The notes under the pieces were generated by a model. The model saw only the letters and a program-made list of their open reading frames with translations, was not told the origin of the DNA and did not search any database. This document shows positions 1 to 6,471 of a DNA stretch of 19,952 nt, piece by piece. Position numbers and translations under genes: made by a program. Within the stretch, counting starts at the first letter, position 1; every line of letters starts with the position of its first letter. This stretch comes from Deltaproteobacteria bacterium (GTDB lineage: Bacteria > Myxococcota_A > UBA9160 > SMWR01), in NCBI GenBank assembly GCA_019313605.1, contig JAFDAW010000053.1:1-19952 (forward strand), given 5' to 3'.

Positions 1-43
1 GGTCGCCGCCCTCGGTGCGACGTGCGACTTTCCGGCCGGGCCT

Positions 44-2464
44 CTACGCCAGCAGCTTCTCGTTCTTCGGGTCGTAGAGCGGTTGTTCGACCACCGTCGC
101 GGCGCGCTTTTCGCCCAGGATTCCGACTTCGAGTTCGGTGCCCGGTTGGCTGTGGGCGACGGGCAGATACGAGAACGCGATCGACTTTTCCAGCGTGTGC
201 CCGTAGCCGCCGGACGCCACGTAGGCGATCGGCTCACCGCCTGCGTAGATCGGTTCGAAGCCGCGCGCGTCGGCGTCTTTGGCGTCGATCACCAGACAGC
301 TGAGTCTGCGTTCGACTCCCGCCTCTCGCTGGCGCAGCAGCGCATCGCGCCCGATGAAGTCGCCCTTGTCGAAATCGACGAAGCGCTCCATGCCCGCTTC
401 GAGGGGCGTCCAGTCCGCGGACATGTCCGATCCCCAGAGGCGGTACGCCTTCTCGAGGCGCATCGAGTCGAGGGTGCGATACCCCCAGTCGACGATCCCG
501 TACTGTTCGCCCTCCTGCATCAGCAGGTCGTAGAGGTGCCGCTGATACTCCATCGGGAGGTGGAGTTCGTAACCGAGCTCTCCCACGAACGAGATCCGAA
601 ACGCGCGAACCGGCGCCCAGCCGACGCGCAGATCCTTGCAGCGGAAGAATCGAAATGCCTCATTCGAGATGTCGCTGTCGGTCAGTGCCTGCAGCAGATC
701 GCGCGAGCGCGGTCCCGCGAGCGTCAAGGTTGCGATCTGACTTGACGTGTTTTCGAGCCGGACGCTGCCGTCTTCGGGCAGGTGCCGCTCGATCCACGTG
801 TAGTCGTGCAACTCGGTCGCGGCGGCGGAGACCACGTAGTAGTGGTTTTCGCCGAGCTTGGTGACGGTCAGGTCGCACTCGATCCCGCCCTTCGGTGTAC
901 ACATCTGTGTCAGAACCATTCGACCGACGGTTTTGGGGAGCTTGTTCGCGCAGAGGTAGTCGAGGAAGCGCTCCGCGCCGGGCCCGGAGACCTCGTATTT
1001 CGCGAAACTCGACTGGTCGAGCACGCCGACCGATTTTCGGACAGCCCGGCATTCTTCGCCGACGGCGTCATGCCAGTTGGATCGACGGAACGAATACTGA
1101 TCTTCTGCGGCCCCCTCTTTGGCGTACCAGAGCGGTCGTTCCCAACCGAAGCGCGAACCGTAGACGGCGCCCTTCGCGAGCAGCCTGTCGTAGAGCGGTC
1201 CGGTCTTCAGCGGGCGCCCGGCCGGGAGTTCTTCTTCCGGGTAATGGATCGAGTACTCGCGCTCGTAGACCTCGAGGCTTCGAGCCACGACGTATTTCGA
1301 CGAACTCGCGTAGTCGTCGAAGCGCCGAACGTCGAGTTCCCACATGTTGTCGCCGGGTTGTCCGTCGACGATCCACTCTGCCGCGTATTTGCCCGAACCG
1401 CCGCCGAAGACGATGCCGAAGATGCTGAAGCCCGCGAGAACGTGATAGTTCTTCAGGCCCGGTACGGGGCCCATCAGGCAGTGGCCATCCGGCGTGTAGC
1501 CGTCGGGCCCGTTGATGATCGTGCGGATCGGCGCATCTGCGAATGCGGGCACCCGCTCGGCGCAGCCCGCGAGCGATTCTTCGAGCCGCTCCATCGAGGG
1601 CTCGAGCAGGCTGCTGTGGAAGTTTTCGGGAATTCCGTCGACCGCCCACGCCACCGTTTCCTTCTCGAAGGGGCCGACCAACAAGGCGCCACCCTCTTCG
1701 CGGATGTAGAACGACGAATCGGGGTCTCGCAGCACCGGCAGCTCGACCTTCAGGTCCTGCACGACCTTCAGCGGCTCGGTGATCAGGTAGTGGTGCTCGA
1801 CGGGGATGATCGGAAGTTCGAGCCCGACCATTCGGCCGAGCTGTCGCGCCCATTGCCCCGCGGCATTGACGACGATGTCCGCGCGAATCTCGCCCTTGTT
1901 GGTCTTGACGATCCAGCCGTCGCCGGATTGTTCCATCGACGTCACGCTGGTGTTGCGGTTGACCTCGGCGCCAGCCAACGTGGCTCCCTTTGCGAGCGCA
2001 ATCGCGACGCCAGCCGAATCGACGTAGCCGTCCGTGGGGATGTGGGCGATCGCCTTGGCGTCGTCGAAGTTGGCGAGCGGGTGGAGTTCGCGCGCGCGAT
2101 CGGGGGTGATGACATCGAACGGAATGCCGAGTGTCTCGGCGATCCCCTGGCGGTTGTAAAATTCATCGACGCGATTCTGCGAAGTCCCGATCCGCAAACT
2201 CCCGCACTGGTGGAAGTCGACTGCCTGCCCGGTCTCGGCCTCGATCGAGTTGTAGAGCTTGAGGCTGTACTGGAGAACCTTCATCAGGTTCCAGCTCGAG
2301 ATCATCTGCGTGCACAGGCCCGCCGCGTGCCACGTCGAGCCACTCGTGAGCTCGTTTTCCTCGACGAGCGTGACGTCGGTCCAGCCGAGCTTCGTCAGGT
2401 GATAGAGGACGCTGCAGCCCGCAACACCACCGCCGATGACGACAACTTTCGCTTCGTTTCGCAT
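44..2464 (-). CDS. FAD-dependent dimethylglycine/sarcosine dehydrogenase-like enzyme with GcvT domain
   Basis: An 806-residue protein of the dimethylglycine/sarcosine dehydrogenase family, which oxidatively demethylates N-methyl amino acids on FAD and passes the one-carbon unit to tetrahydrofolate. The N-terminus has the dinucleotide motif GGGVAG (residues 11-16), and GSTWHAAGL contains His46, the position of covalent FAD attachment in the family. Rough domains: FAD oxidoreductase 5-365, FAO middle domain 370-425, GcvT aminomethyltransferase 430-690 (segment GGIECDLTV holds the conserved Asp), GcvT C-terminal barrel 705-795. Length is normal for the family. I start at the ATG at 2464 because GAGGAGAGG lies just upstream and the Rossmann motif follows at once. 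The frame stays open to 2920, but that extension reads through remnants of another gene and a repeat. It is last in a minus-strand set with an NCS1 permease. Whether the substrate is dimethylglycine, sarcosine or another methylamine is not decidable here. Confidence 0.9.
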   Translation of the reverse strand: MRNEAKVVVIGGGVAGCSVLYHLTKLGWTDVTLVEENELTSGSTWHAAGLCTQMISSWNLMKVLQYSLKLYNSIEAETGQAVDFHQCGSLRIGTSQNRVDEFYNRQGIAETLGIPFDVITPDRARELHPLANFDDAKAIAHIPTDGYVDSAGVAIALAKGATLAGAEVNRNTSVTSMEQSGDGWIVKTNKGEIRADIVVNAAGQWARQLGRMVGLELPIIPVEHHYLITEPLKVVQDLKVELPVLRDPDSSFYIREEGGALLVGPFEKETVAWAVDGIPENFHSSLLEPSMERLEESLAGCAERVPAFADAPIRTIINGPDGYTPDGHCLMGPVPGLKNYHVLAGFSIFGIVFGGGSGKYAAEWIVDGQPGDNMWELDVRRFDDYASSSKYVVARSLEVYEREYSIHYPEEELPAGRPLKTGPLYDRLLAKGAVYGSRFGWERPLWYAKEGAAEDQYSFRRSNWHDAVGEECRAVRKSVGVLDQSSFAKYEVSGPGAERFLDYLCANKLPKTVGRMVLTQMCTPKGGIECDLTVTKLGENHYYVVSAAATELHDYTWIERHLPEDGSVRLENTSSQIATLTLAGPRSRDLLQALTDSDISNEAFRFFRCKDLRVGWAPVRAFRISFVGELGYELHLPMEYQRHLYDLLMQEGEQYGIVDWGYRTLDSMRLEKAYRLWGSDMSADWTPLEAGMERFVDFDKGDFIGRDALLRQREAGVERRLSCLVIDAKDADARGFEPIYAGGEPIAYVASGGYGHTLEKSIAFSYLPVAHSQPGTELEVGILGEKRAATVVEQPLYDPKNEKLLA

Positions 2465-2552
2465 TTTCGAAACCTCTCCTCGCTCCGTTGGGGGATTGCA
2501 ATTGTACGGAGAATTTCGAAGGTCCCCAAGGGTTTTTCGCAGTGGATGGAGA

Positions 2553-3053
2553 TCAGGAATCGAATCCGAGGCCGAGAAAATCGAGCGTGCGCAGCCAGAG
2601 GCCGCGCCGCCCCTCGTTTGCGTCCGCTCGCTGCGCGTTGGCCTTTGGCCAAAGCTTATGCGTCGTCGCTCGACCCCATTCTGGGGTCGCGCTCCTAGCG
2701 CGAGCGCTCGCTGGGTGAGCCCGACTCCGATGCTGCGGATTGGCTCAGGGGGCCACGGAAAGGCGCGCTTGCGCACGAAATCGAGCGCGAGGTGGGGCGA
2801 ATCGGGACGATCGACCAGGTCGAGTGCGACCCGCGCCCCAAAACGCGCCGCGACGAGGCCCATGCCCGTGTAGCCGATCGCCCAAGAAACGCACTGTCCG
2901 TAGGCGGTTCCGACTTCCATGCAAAAGCGGGTGGTCGTCGAGATCGGTCTCTTCGAGGCCCTCGAGGGCGGGGTGCGGGGCGGGTCGTTCGGGACGGTCG
3001 AGCCAATAACAGCTGGGGGTCGTGTCGGCGAGCGCCAATAAATGCGGTTCGAT
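2553..3053 (-). pseudogene. Degraded FAD-dependent oxidoreductase gene (start lost, middle deleted, repeat inserted)
   Basis: Three fragments of one FAD-dependent amine/amino-acid oxidoreductase (DAO-type) remain in collinear order. Fragment 1 (about 3053-2945) reads EPHLLALADTTPSCYWLDRP and ALEG, the usual N-terminus just before the FAD motif. Fragment 2 (about 2940-2700), in another frame, reads TRFCMEVGTAYG, WAIGYTGMG, FGARVALDLV and PWPPEPIRSIGVGLTQRALA, the usual C-terminal part. Fragment 3 (2633-2553) reads ADANEGRRGLWLRTL and ends GLGFDS plus a TGA stop. The roughly 300 central residues expected from the family are missing at a junction near 2930-2945. Removing the 68-bp repeat at 2631-2698 restores frame between fragments 2 and 3. 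A good ribosome site (GGAAGGAG, 3060-3067) sits 6 nt before an ATC where ATG would be expected, so the start also looks lost. Family assignment is from memory of conserved C-terminal motifs. Confidence 0.8.
2631..2698 (+). repeat. Two-hairpin short dispersed repeat, copy A (68 bp), inserted in the oxidoreductase pseudogene
   Basis: Hairpin 1 is TTGGCC-TTT-GGCCAA (2638-2652). A linker containing GCTTATGCGTCGTCG follows, then hairpin 2, CGACCCCA-TTC-TGGGGTCG (2671-2689), and a GCTCCTAG tail. Copies B (4997-5068) and C (3201-3272) share this architecture, the linker and the tail. Excising exactly 2631-2698 joins CGCTCG to CGCGAGCGC and restores a continuous C-terminal coding frame in the surrounding pseudogene, so both ends of the element are defined by the interrupted gene. 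No coding capacity. REP- or MITE-like; no transposase is visible. Confidence 0.8.
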
Positions 3054-3200
3054 GAGAAGCTCCTTCCGGCGGCTTGATGGCCCCACCGGGCTGCATGTCA
3101 GAGCGGGGGTTCCCGATGCAGAGCCGGGAGAATATGAGCGCCGATCGCTTTGACAAAGGGGCGCGTCGGCTCTAATCGGGCGGGTGTTGCTCGGGATCGA

Positions 3201-3272
3201 GCTCCTAGCTGGGGAAGTCTACGACTTCCCTTTGCGTCGTCGCCCGACCCCCTTCTGGGGTCTTGCTCCTAG
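3201..3272 (+). repeat. Two-hairpin short dispersed repeat, copy C, at the 3' end of the permease gene
   Basis: GCTCCTAG occurs at 3201-3208 and again at 3265-3272, 64 bp apart, flanking the unit. Hairpin 1 is GGGAAGTC-TAC-GACTTCCC (3212-3230), a different stem from copies A and B. The linker TTTGCGTCGTCG matches copy A, and hairpin 2 is GACCCC-CTTCT-GGGGTC (3246-3262). The right-hand tail contains the TAG stop of the permease on the minus strand (3269-3271), so the element has become the end of that gene. On the minus transcript the two hairpins would lie directly after the stop codon and could act in termination or mRNA protection. Confidence 0.75.
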
Positions 3273-4753
3273 ACGTTCGGTGAGATCAGCCTTTGGCGGC
3301 TGGGGGTTTCGGAGCTGATCGGTGTATGTGGTTTCGCACCCTCGCGTCGAGCGAGCACGCGCATACCGATCCCATAAACCAGCGCCGGCAAGACGCTCGC
3401 GGCTACGGATGCGGGTACGAACCGGGAGAGTTGGTGGATTTCGCCGCTGATCGGGTTGTACATGATGATGTAGACAACCTGCCCGAGCAGCAGTGCACCG
3501 AGTGCGATCCAATTGAAGCCTCGATGAAAATAATACTCGCCGCTGGGATCGGATTCGAAGAGCGCGCGCAGATTCACCTTCTGTTTGCGCAGAAAGAAGT
3601 AGTCGGCGAATAGGATGCCCGAAATCGGTGCGTACATCGTGCCGTTGTAGGCGAGAAATGCGTCGCCGAAGTCGAAGAGTTCCTGCGGCCAGATTGCGAA
3701 TGGAACGCAGGGGATGGCCAGCAGCAGCATGAGCTGCCACCAGGGCGTCGAGCGAAACCACCTGACGTGCCGCATGGCGAGGCCGCTCGCAAAGATCGAA
3801 ACCGCCGTCGAGGTCACGTTCGCGAGCGCCACGAAGGTGAGTGCGAGGATGCCCATGACGATTCCACCGAGTGGCACCATCCATTCGGTGGGGTCGCTGG
3901 TCTTCACGACCAGCGCGGAAAAAAGGCCGATGCAGCACGCGACGCTGCCCGCAAAACCGAGCTGGACGATCTCGGGGTAGATCCCGTTGCGCTGGGTACG
4001 GGTGTTGCGCGCGAGAAATCCGACGCCTCCCCACCACGAAATGCCCGAAGCGATACCGAGCTCGATCGCGATCACGTAGTTGGTGATCGGATTGGGTCCC
4101 GGGTCGAGCGGGGGCGCCGCGGCGATCACATCCCAGCCGTAGTCGTGGATCAGCTTGTAGAACATGAACGCGACGAGGAGTCCGAGGCCCGGCGTGATGA
4201 TCGAGTTCGAGACACTCAACCAGTGCACGCCGTGGGTGACGATCAGATACGAAAGCGCGAGCCCGATTGCGACACCTACGCCGACCACCCAATTGCCGGT
4301 CTCGTAACCGAGCGCGCCGAGGATGTTGTGGATGCCATTTCCGAACATCACGAGCAGCAGGCCCGACCAGCCGAGCATGTTGATCAGATAGAAGAGCAAC
4401 GGGATCTTGACGCCGCGCTGGCCGAAGGCTGGCTTGCAGCAGTCCATCTGCTCGATCCCGTAGCGCTGACAACCGAGGCCGAGCGCCATCGTGGTGATGA
4501 AGATGCCGATCAGGTTTCCGGCGACCAGGCAGGCGATGCCCTGAACCGCGCCCACGAGTTCGGCCACGAAGCCGCCCGTCAAGAAACACCAGGTTGCAAT
4601 CGCGTACGCGAAGCAAGTGGTGTGCGCGCTCGCGGTGCCGTACTCGCGTTCCTCGATCAACAGGGGCAAGCGCCCGAAAGCGCTCTCTTCGTGGCCGGAT
4701 TTTCCAGGCGAATCAGGGCGATTCGCCTGGGAGTCGAAGCCCTCGGCGCTCAT
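3269..4753 (-). CDS. NCS1-family permease (nucleobase/hydantoin/allantoin type)
   Basis: A 494-residue integral membrane protein with about twelve hydrophobic segments, resembling the NCS1 cytosine/uracil/allantoin/hydantoin permeases (PF02133), which import small N-containing rings or related solutes with Na+ or H+. Characteristic stretches include FLTGGFVAELVG early, LINMLGWSGLLLVMFGNG, ISWWGGVGFLARNT, and APISGILFADYFFLRKQKVN near the C-terminus. The ATG at 4753 is preferred. A TTG at 4783 would add ten residues and overlap the upstream gene by 11 nt, but neither start has a strong ribosome site. It follows a small membrane protein gene on the same strand and precedes the oxidoreductase remnant and the FAD-GcvT enzyme, which suggests uptake of a methylated amine or cyclic ureide. 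The stop codon lies within repeat copy C. The substrate cannot be assigned. Confidence 0.88.
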   Translation of the reverse strand: MSAEGFDSQANRPDSPGKSGHEESAFGRLPLLIEEREYGTASAHTTCFAYAIATWCFLTGGFVAELVGAVQGIACLVAGNLIGIFITTMALGLGCQRYGIEQMDCCKPAFGQRGVKIPLLFYLINMLGWSGLLLVMFGNGIHNILGALGYETGNWVVGVGVAIGLALSYLIVTHGVHWLSVSNSIITPGLGLLVAFMFYKLIHDYGWDVIAAAPPLDPGPNPITNYVIAIELGIASGISWWGGVGFLARNTRTQRNGIYPEIVQLGFAGSVACCIGLFSALVVKTSDPTEWMVPLGGIVMGILALTFVALANVTSTAVSIFASGLAMRHVRWFRSTPWWQLMLLLAIPCVPFAIWPQELFDFGDAFLAYNGTMYAPISGILFADYFFLRKQKVNLRALFESDPSGEYYFHRGFNWIALGALLLGQVVYIIMYNPISGEIHQLSRFVPASVAASVLPALVYGIGMRVLARREGAKPHTPISSETPSRQRLISPNV

Positions 4754-4772
4754 CGGCAGCCCTGGGGTCCGT

Positions 4773-4979
4773 TCACCCGGCAAACCACCACAGCGCGATG
4801 ACAGGGATCACGACCGAACCCGTTACGCAGAAAAACCAGTCCAGGGCCGTGAAGCGGCCGATATCCGAATCGTCGAGACCTTCGAGCGCCTCGATTCGGC
4901 GCTCGAGATCCTCGACGAGCAGCTCGCGGTCTGCTCGATCCGCGCCCACGTGGGCATCTGTTTGGGCCTGATCCGTCAT
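4773..4979 (-). CDS. Small single-pass membrane protein upstream of NCS1 permease
   Basis: A 68-residue protein. The N-terminal two thirds is acidic and probably helical or coiled coil (ELLVEDLERRIEALEGLDD), followed by one hydrophobic segment (about residues 46-67, FFCVTGSVVIPVIALWWF) ending almost at the C-terminus. No family recognised. It looks real: GGGGAG precedes the ATG at 4979, and its stop is only 19 nt before the permease ATG (or overlaps the alternative TTG), indicating translational coupling. The architecture resembles small accessory subunits found with secondary transporters, so a permease-stabilising or assembly role is an inference. The ribosome site lies in a short CCCC/GGGG hairpin (about 4985-4998) that could limit initiation. 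Confidence 0.72.
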   Translation of the reverse strand: MTDQAQTDAHVGADRADRELLVEDLERRIEALEGLDDSDIGRFTALDWFFCVTGSVVIPVIALWWFAG

Positions 4980-4996
4980 TTCACTCCCCAGGAGGG

Positions 4997-5068
4997 GTGC
5001 CTGGCTGCGCGTTGGCCTTCGGCCAAAGCTTACGCGGCGTCACGTGACCCATCGGGTCACGTGCCTGG
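4997..5068 (+). repeat. Two-hairpin short dispersed repeat, copy B, in the leader of the permease operon
   Basis: GTGCCTGG occurs at 4997-5004 and 5061-5068, exactly 64 bp apart as in copy C. Hairpin 1 is TTGGCC-TTC-GGCCAA (5012-5026). The linker is AGCTTACGCGGCGT, and hairpin 2 is a 10-bp perfect stem, CACGTGACCC-ATC-GGGTCACGTG (5041-5063). Stem 2 and the tail differ from copies A and C, but pairing, spacing and linker are kept. It ends 18 nt upstream of the small membrane protein start, so it would be transcribed as part of that operon's 5' leader. Confidence 0.78.
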
Positions 5069-5634
5069 TGGCGGCGGCCATCCTAGTCGATGGGAGTTGA
5101 TGCTCAAGTCGCGCTTCTCCGCGCCGGCGAATTTCGCTCAGGTGACCCGCGGGGTCCGCGAGGTGCCGTCTGGGCTTTCGCGCTCCAGGCCGGCCGATTG
5201 GGTGAGGGGCACTGAGCGCGGTCGTGCTTGGACGTCGGCTCCTCAATTCCCCGCCCAGCCCGGGCACGTTCGCAGCTTTACCAGGTAAACCACCGTGAAA
5301 GCGACGATCTGCACGAGCCGATCGGCTCGCCGAAGGCTGAGTAAAACGTCGAGGGCAGTCGGTAGCGTGGGATCGTCGTCTTTCTTTCGCTCGTGGCCGC
5401 ACCTCGGCGGTGTCTTATTCGATATGCGGACGAAACCAGAGGATTGGGATCCGTCGTGTAGACCCAAAATGCCCCGTTCTCTCGCCAAGTCGAAATTGGG
5501 CAAAACTCCGGGTTGCAATATCATCGTGAGCCGGAATAATGTGCCCCTTCCCACCCGGTGTTTTGGTCGGCTTCGGAGTGTGACTGGTCGGGCAAAATAT
5601 CTCGGAGAAACCAGATCAATGCGAGCGTTGCACG
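5069..5634. other. Divergent intergenic region, no convincing gene
   Basis: About 570 bp between the minus-strand permease operon and the plus-strand TonB cluster. Open frames exist on both strands, but none shows a recognisable family, ribosome site or convincing protein character. A perfect 16-bp palindrome, CGAGCCGATCGGCTCG, lies at 5314-5329, and a GACCC-GCG-GGGTC hairpin near 5142-5154 resembles half of the neighbouring dispersed repeat. A minus-strand frame at 5243-5554 has a protein-like tail (VQIVAFTVVYLV) that may be a decayed gene end, but I cannot support it. Confidence 0.5.
5513..5540 (+). promoter_or_regulatory. Candidate sigma-70-type promoter for the TonB cluster
   Basis: TTGCAA (5513-5518) and AATAAT (5535-5540) are separated by 16 bp in a locally AT-richer patch about 145 bp upstream of the DUF3450 gene. 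The resulting leader would contain the hairpin at 5635-5670. Based only on consensus resemblance. Confidence 0.35.
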
Positions 5635-5670
5635 AGGGCCCCGAACCGTGGAAAATGGGGCCCTTCTTTT
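5635..5670 (+). terminator. Terminator-like hairpin immediately before the DUF3450 ribosome site (possible attenuator)
   Basis: An 8-bp GC-only-core stem, AGGGCCCC (5635-5642) with GGGGCCCT (5657-5664), has a 14-nt loop and is followed by TCTTTT and then at once by the GAGGAG ribosome site of the next gene. This is the form of an intrinsic terminator. No plus-strand gene precedes it in the 700 bp upstream, so it more likely acts in the leader of the TonB cluster, either attenuating transcription or occluding the ribosome site. Confidence 0.55.
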
Positions 5671-5685
5671 GAGGAGAACTGCTTG

Positions 5686-6471
5686 ATGGTCCGCAAAATT
5701 CGAAACGAGGTTGGCGGCCTCACGGTTGCTTTGGTGGTTGCAATTGCCGCCGTAGGTACCGGCACCGCAGTCGCGGTCGATCTCGATCAGCTGGTCGCCC
5801 AGCGCATGGCAGTCAACGATGAAGGTGCCAAGAGCCAGGTGCGGATCGATAAGATCAGCGACGACACCGATCGGCTTACCGCCGAGTATCGAGTCGTTAT
5901 TCAGCGCATCGATGCACTTCGCGTCTACAACAAGCAGGTCAGCGATCTGATCACCTCGCAGGAAGAAGAGATGACATCCCTGCGAAGGCAGATCGACGAC
6001 GTCGAGCTGGTCGGTCGCGAAGTCACGCCGTTGATGCTCGGGATGCTCGATGCGATCGAGAATTTCGTCGAGCTCGACGTGCCCTTCCAGCCGGATGAGC
6101 GCGCCGAGCGGATCGAGGGACTTCACGACGTGATGGTTCGCGCCGACGTCACCGACGCAGAGCGGTACCGACGCATCGTCGAGGCCTACCAGATCGAAAA
6201 CGATTTCGGGCGAACCATCGAGGCCTATCAGGGTGAGTTGAATCTCGATGGAGCGACGCGTCAGGTGGACTTCCTGCGCGTCGGCCGGGGGGCATGTCTC
6301 TATCAGACGCTCGACGGAAGCGAGACGGGCGTCTGGGATCAAAAGAAACGGGCGTGGTTGGATGCGGCGGACTCTGCCGCTGCAGTCCGCTTGGGATTAC
6401 GCATGGCGCGTAAACAGACGGCACCGGACCTGTTGAGACTTCCCTTGCCGACGGCGGAGGCGGCGCAATGA
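5686..6471 (+). CDS. DUF3450 family periplasmic coiled-coil protein of a TonB2-type cluster
   Basis: A 261-residue protein with a signal peptide (hydrophobic segment GGLTVALVVAIAAVGTG, likely cleavage after AVA near residue 30) followed by a long charged helical region (residues 35-110, for example ITSQEEEMTSLRRQID), then the conserved DUF3450 body with VGREVTPLMLGMLDAIENFV and the C-terminal FLRVGRGACLYQTLDG and AWLDAADSAAAVRLGLRMAR segments. DUF3450 genes are commonly first in TtpC-ExbB2-ExbD2-TonB2-TPR clusters such as those of Vibrio, and that order holds here. The exact role is unknown; a periplasmic partner of the energiser is inferred. GAGGAG lies 9 nt before the ATG at 5686 (a TTG at 5683 is also possible). 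The stop overlaps the next gene by ATGA. Confidence 0.88.
   Translation: MVRKIRNEVGGLTVALVVAIAAVGTGTAVAVDLDQLVAQRMAVNDEGAKSQVRIDKISDDTDRLTAEYRVVIQRIDALRVYNKQVSDLITSQEEEMTSLRRQIDDVELVGREVTPLMLGMLDAIENFVELDVPFQPDERAERIEGLHDVMVRADVTDAERYRRIVEAYQIENDFGRTIEAYQGELNLDGATRQVDFLRVGRGACLYQTLDGSETGVWDQKKRAWLDAADSAAAVRLGLRMARKQTAPDLLRLPLPTAEAAQ

Noticed and set aside
782..2698. 638-residue plus-strand open frame
   Set aside because: Antisense to the FAD-GcvT gene, which has clear motifs. The translation shows no family and comes from GC-rich codon bias on the opposite strand.
2465..2920. 152-residue N-terminal extension of the FAD-GcvT protein
   Set aside because: It reads fragments of the oxidoreductase pseudogene, then a repeat and out-of-frame sequence. 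A strong ribosome site and the Rossmann motif mark the real start at 2464.
3767..4801. 344-residue plus-strand frame
   Set aside because: Antisense shadow of the NCS1 permease; charged, no recognisable domain.
5243..5554. Minus-strand 103-residue frame with a protein-like C-terminal half
   Set aside because: No ribosome site or family seen, and mixed codon character. At most a decayed gene end; not supportable.
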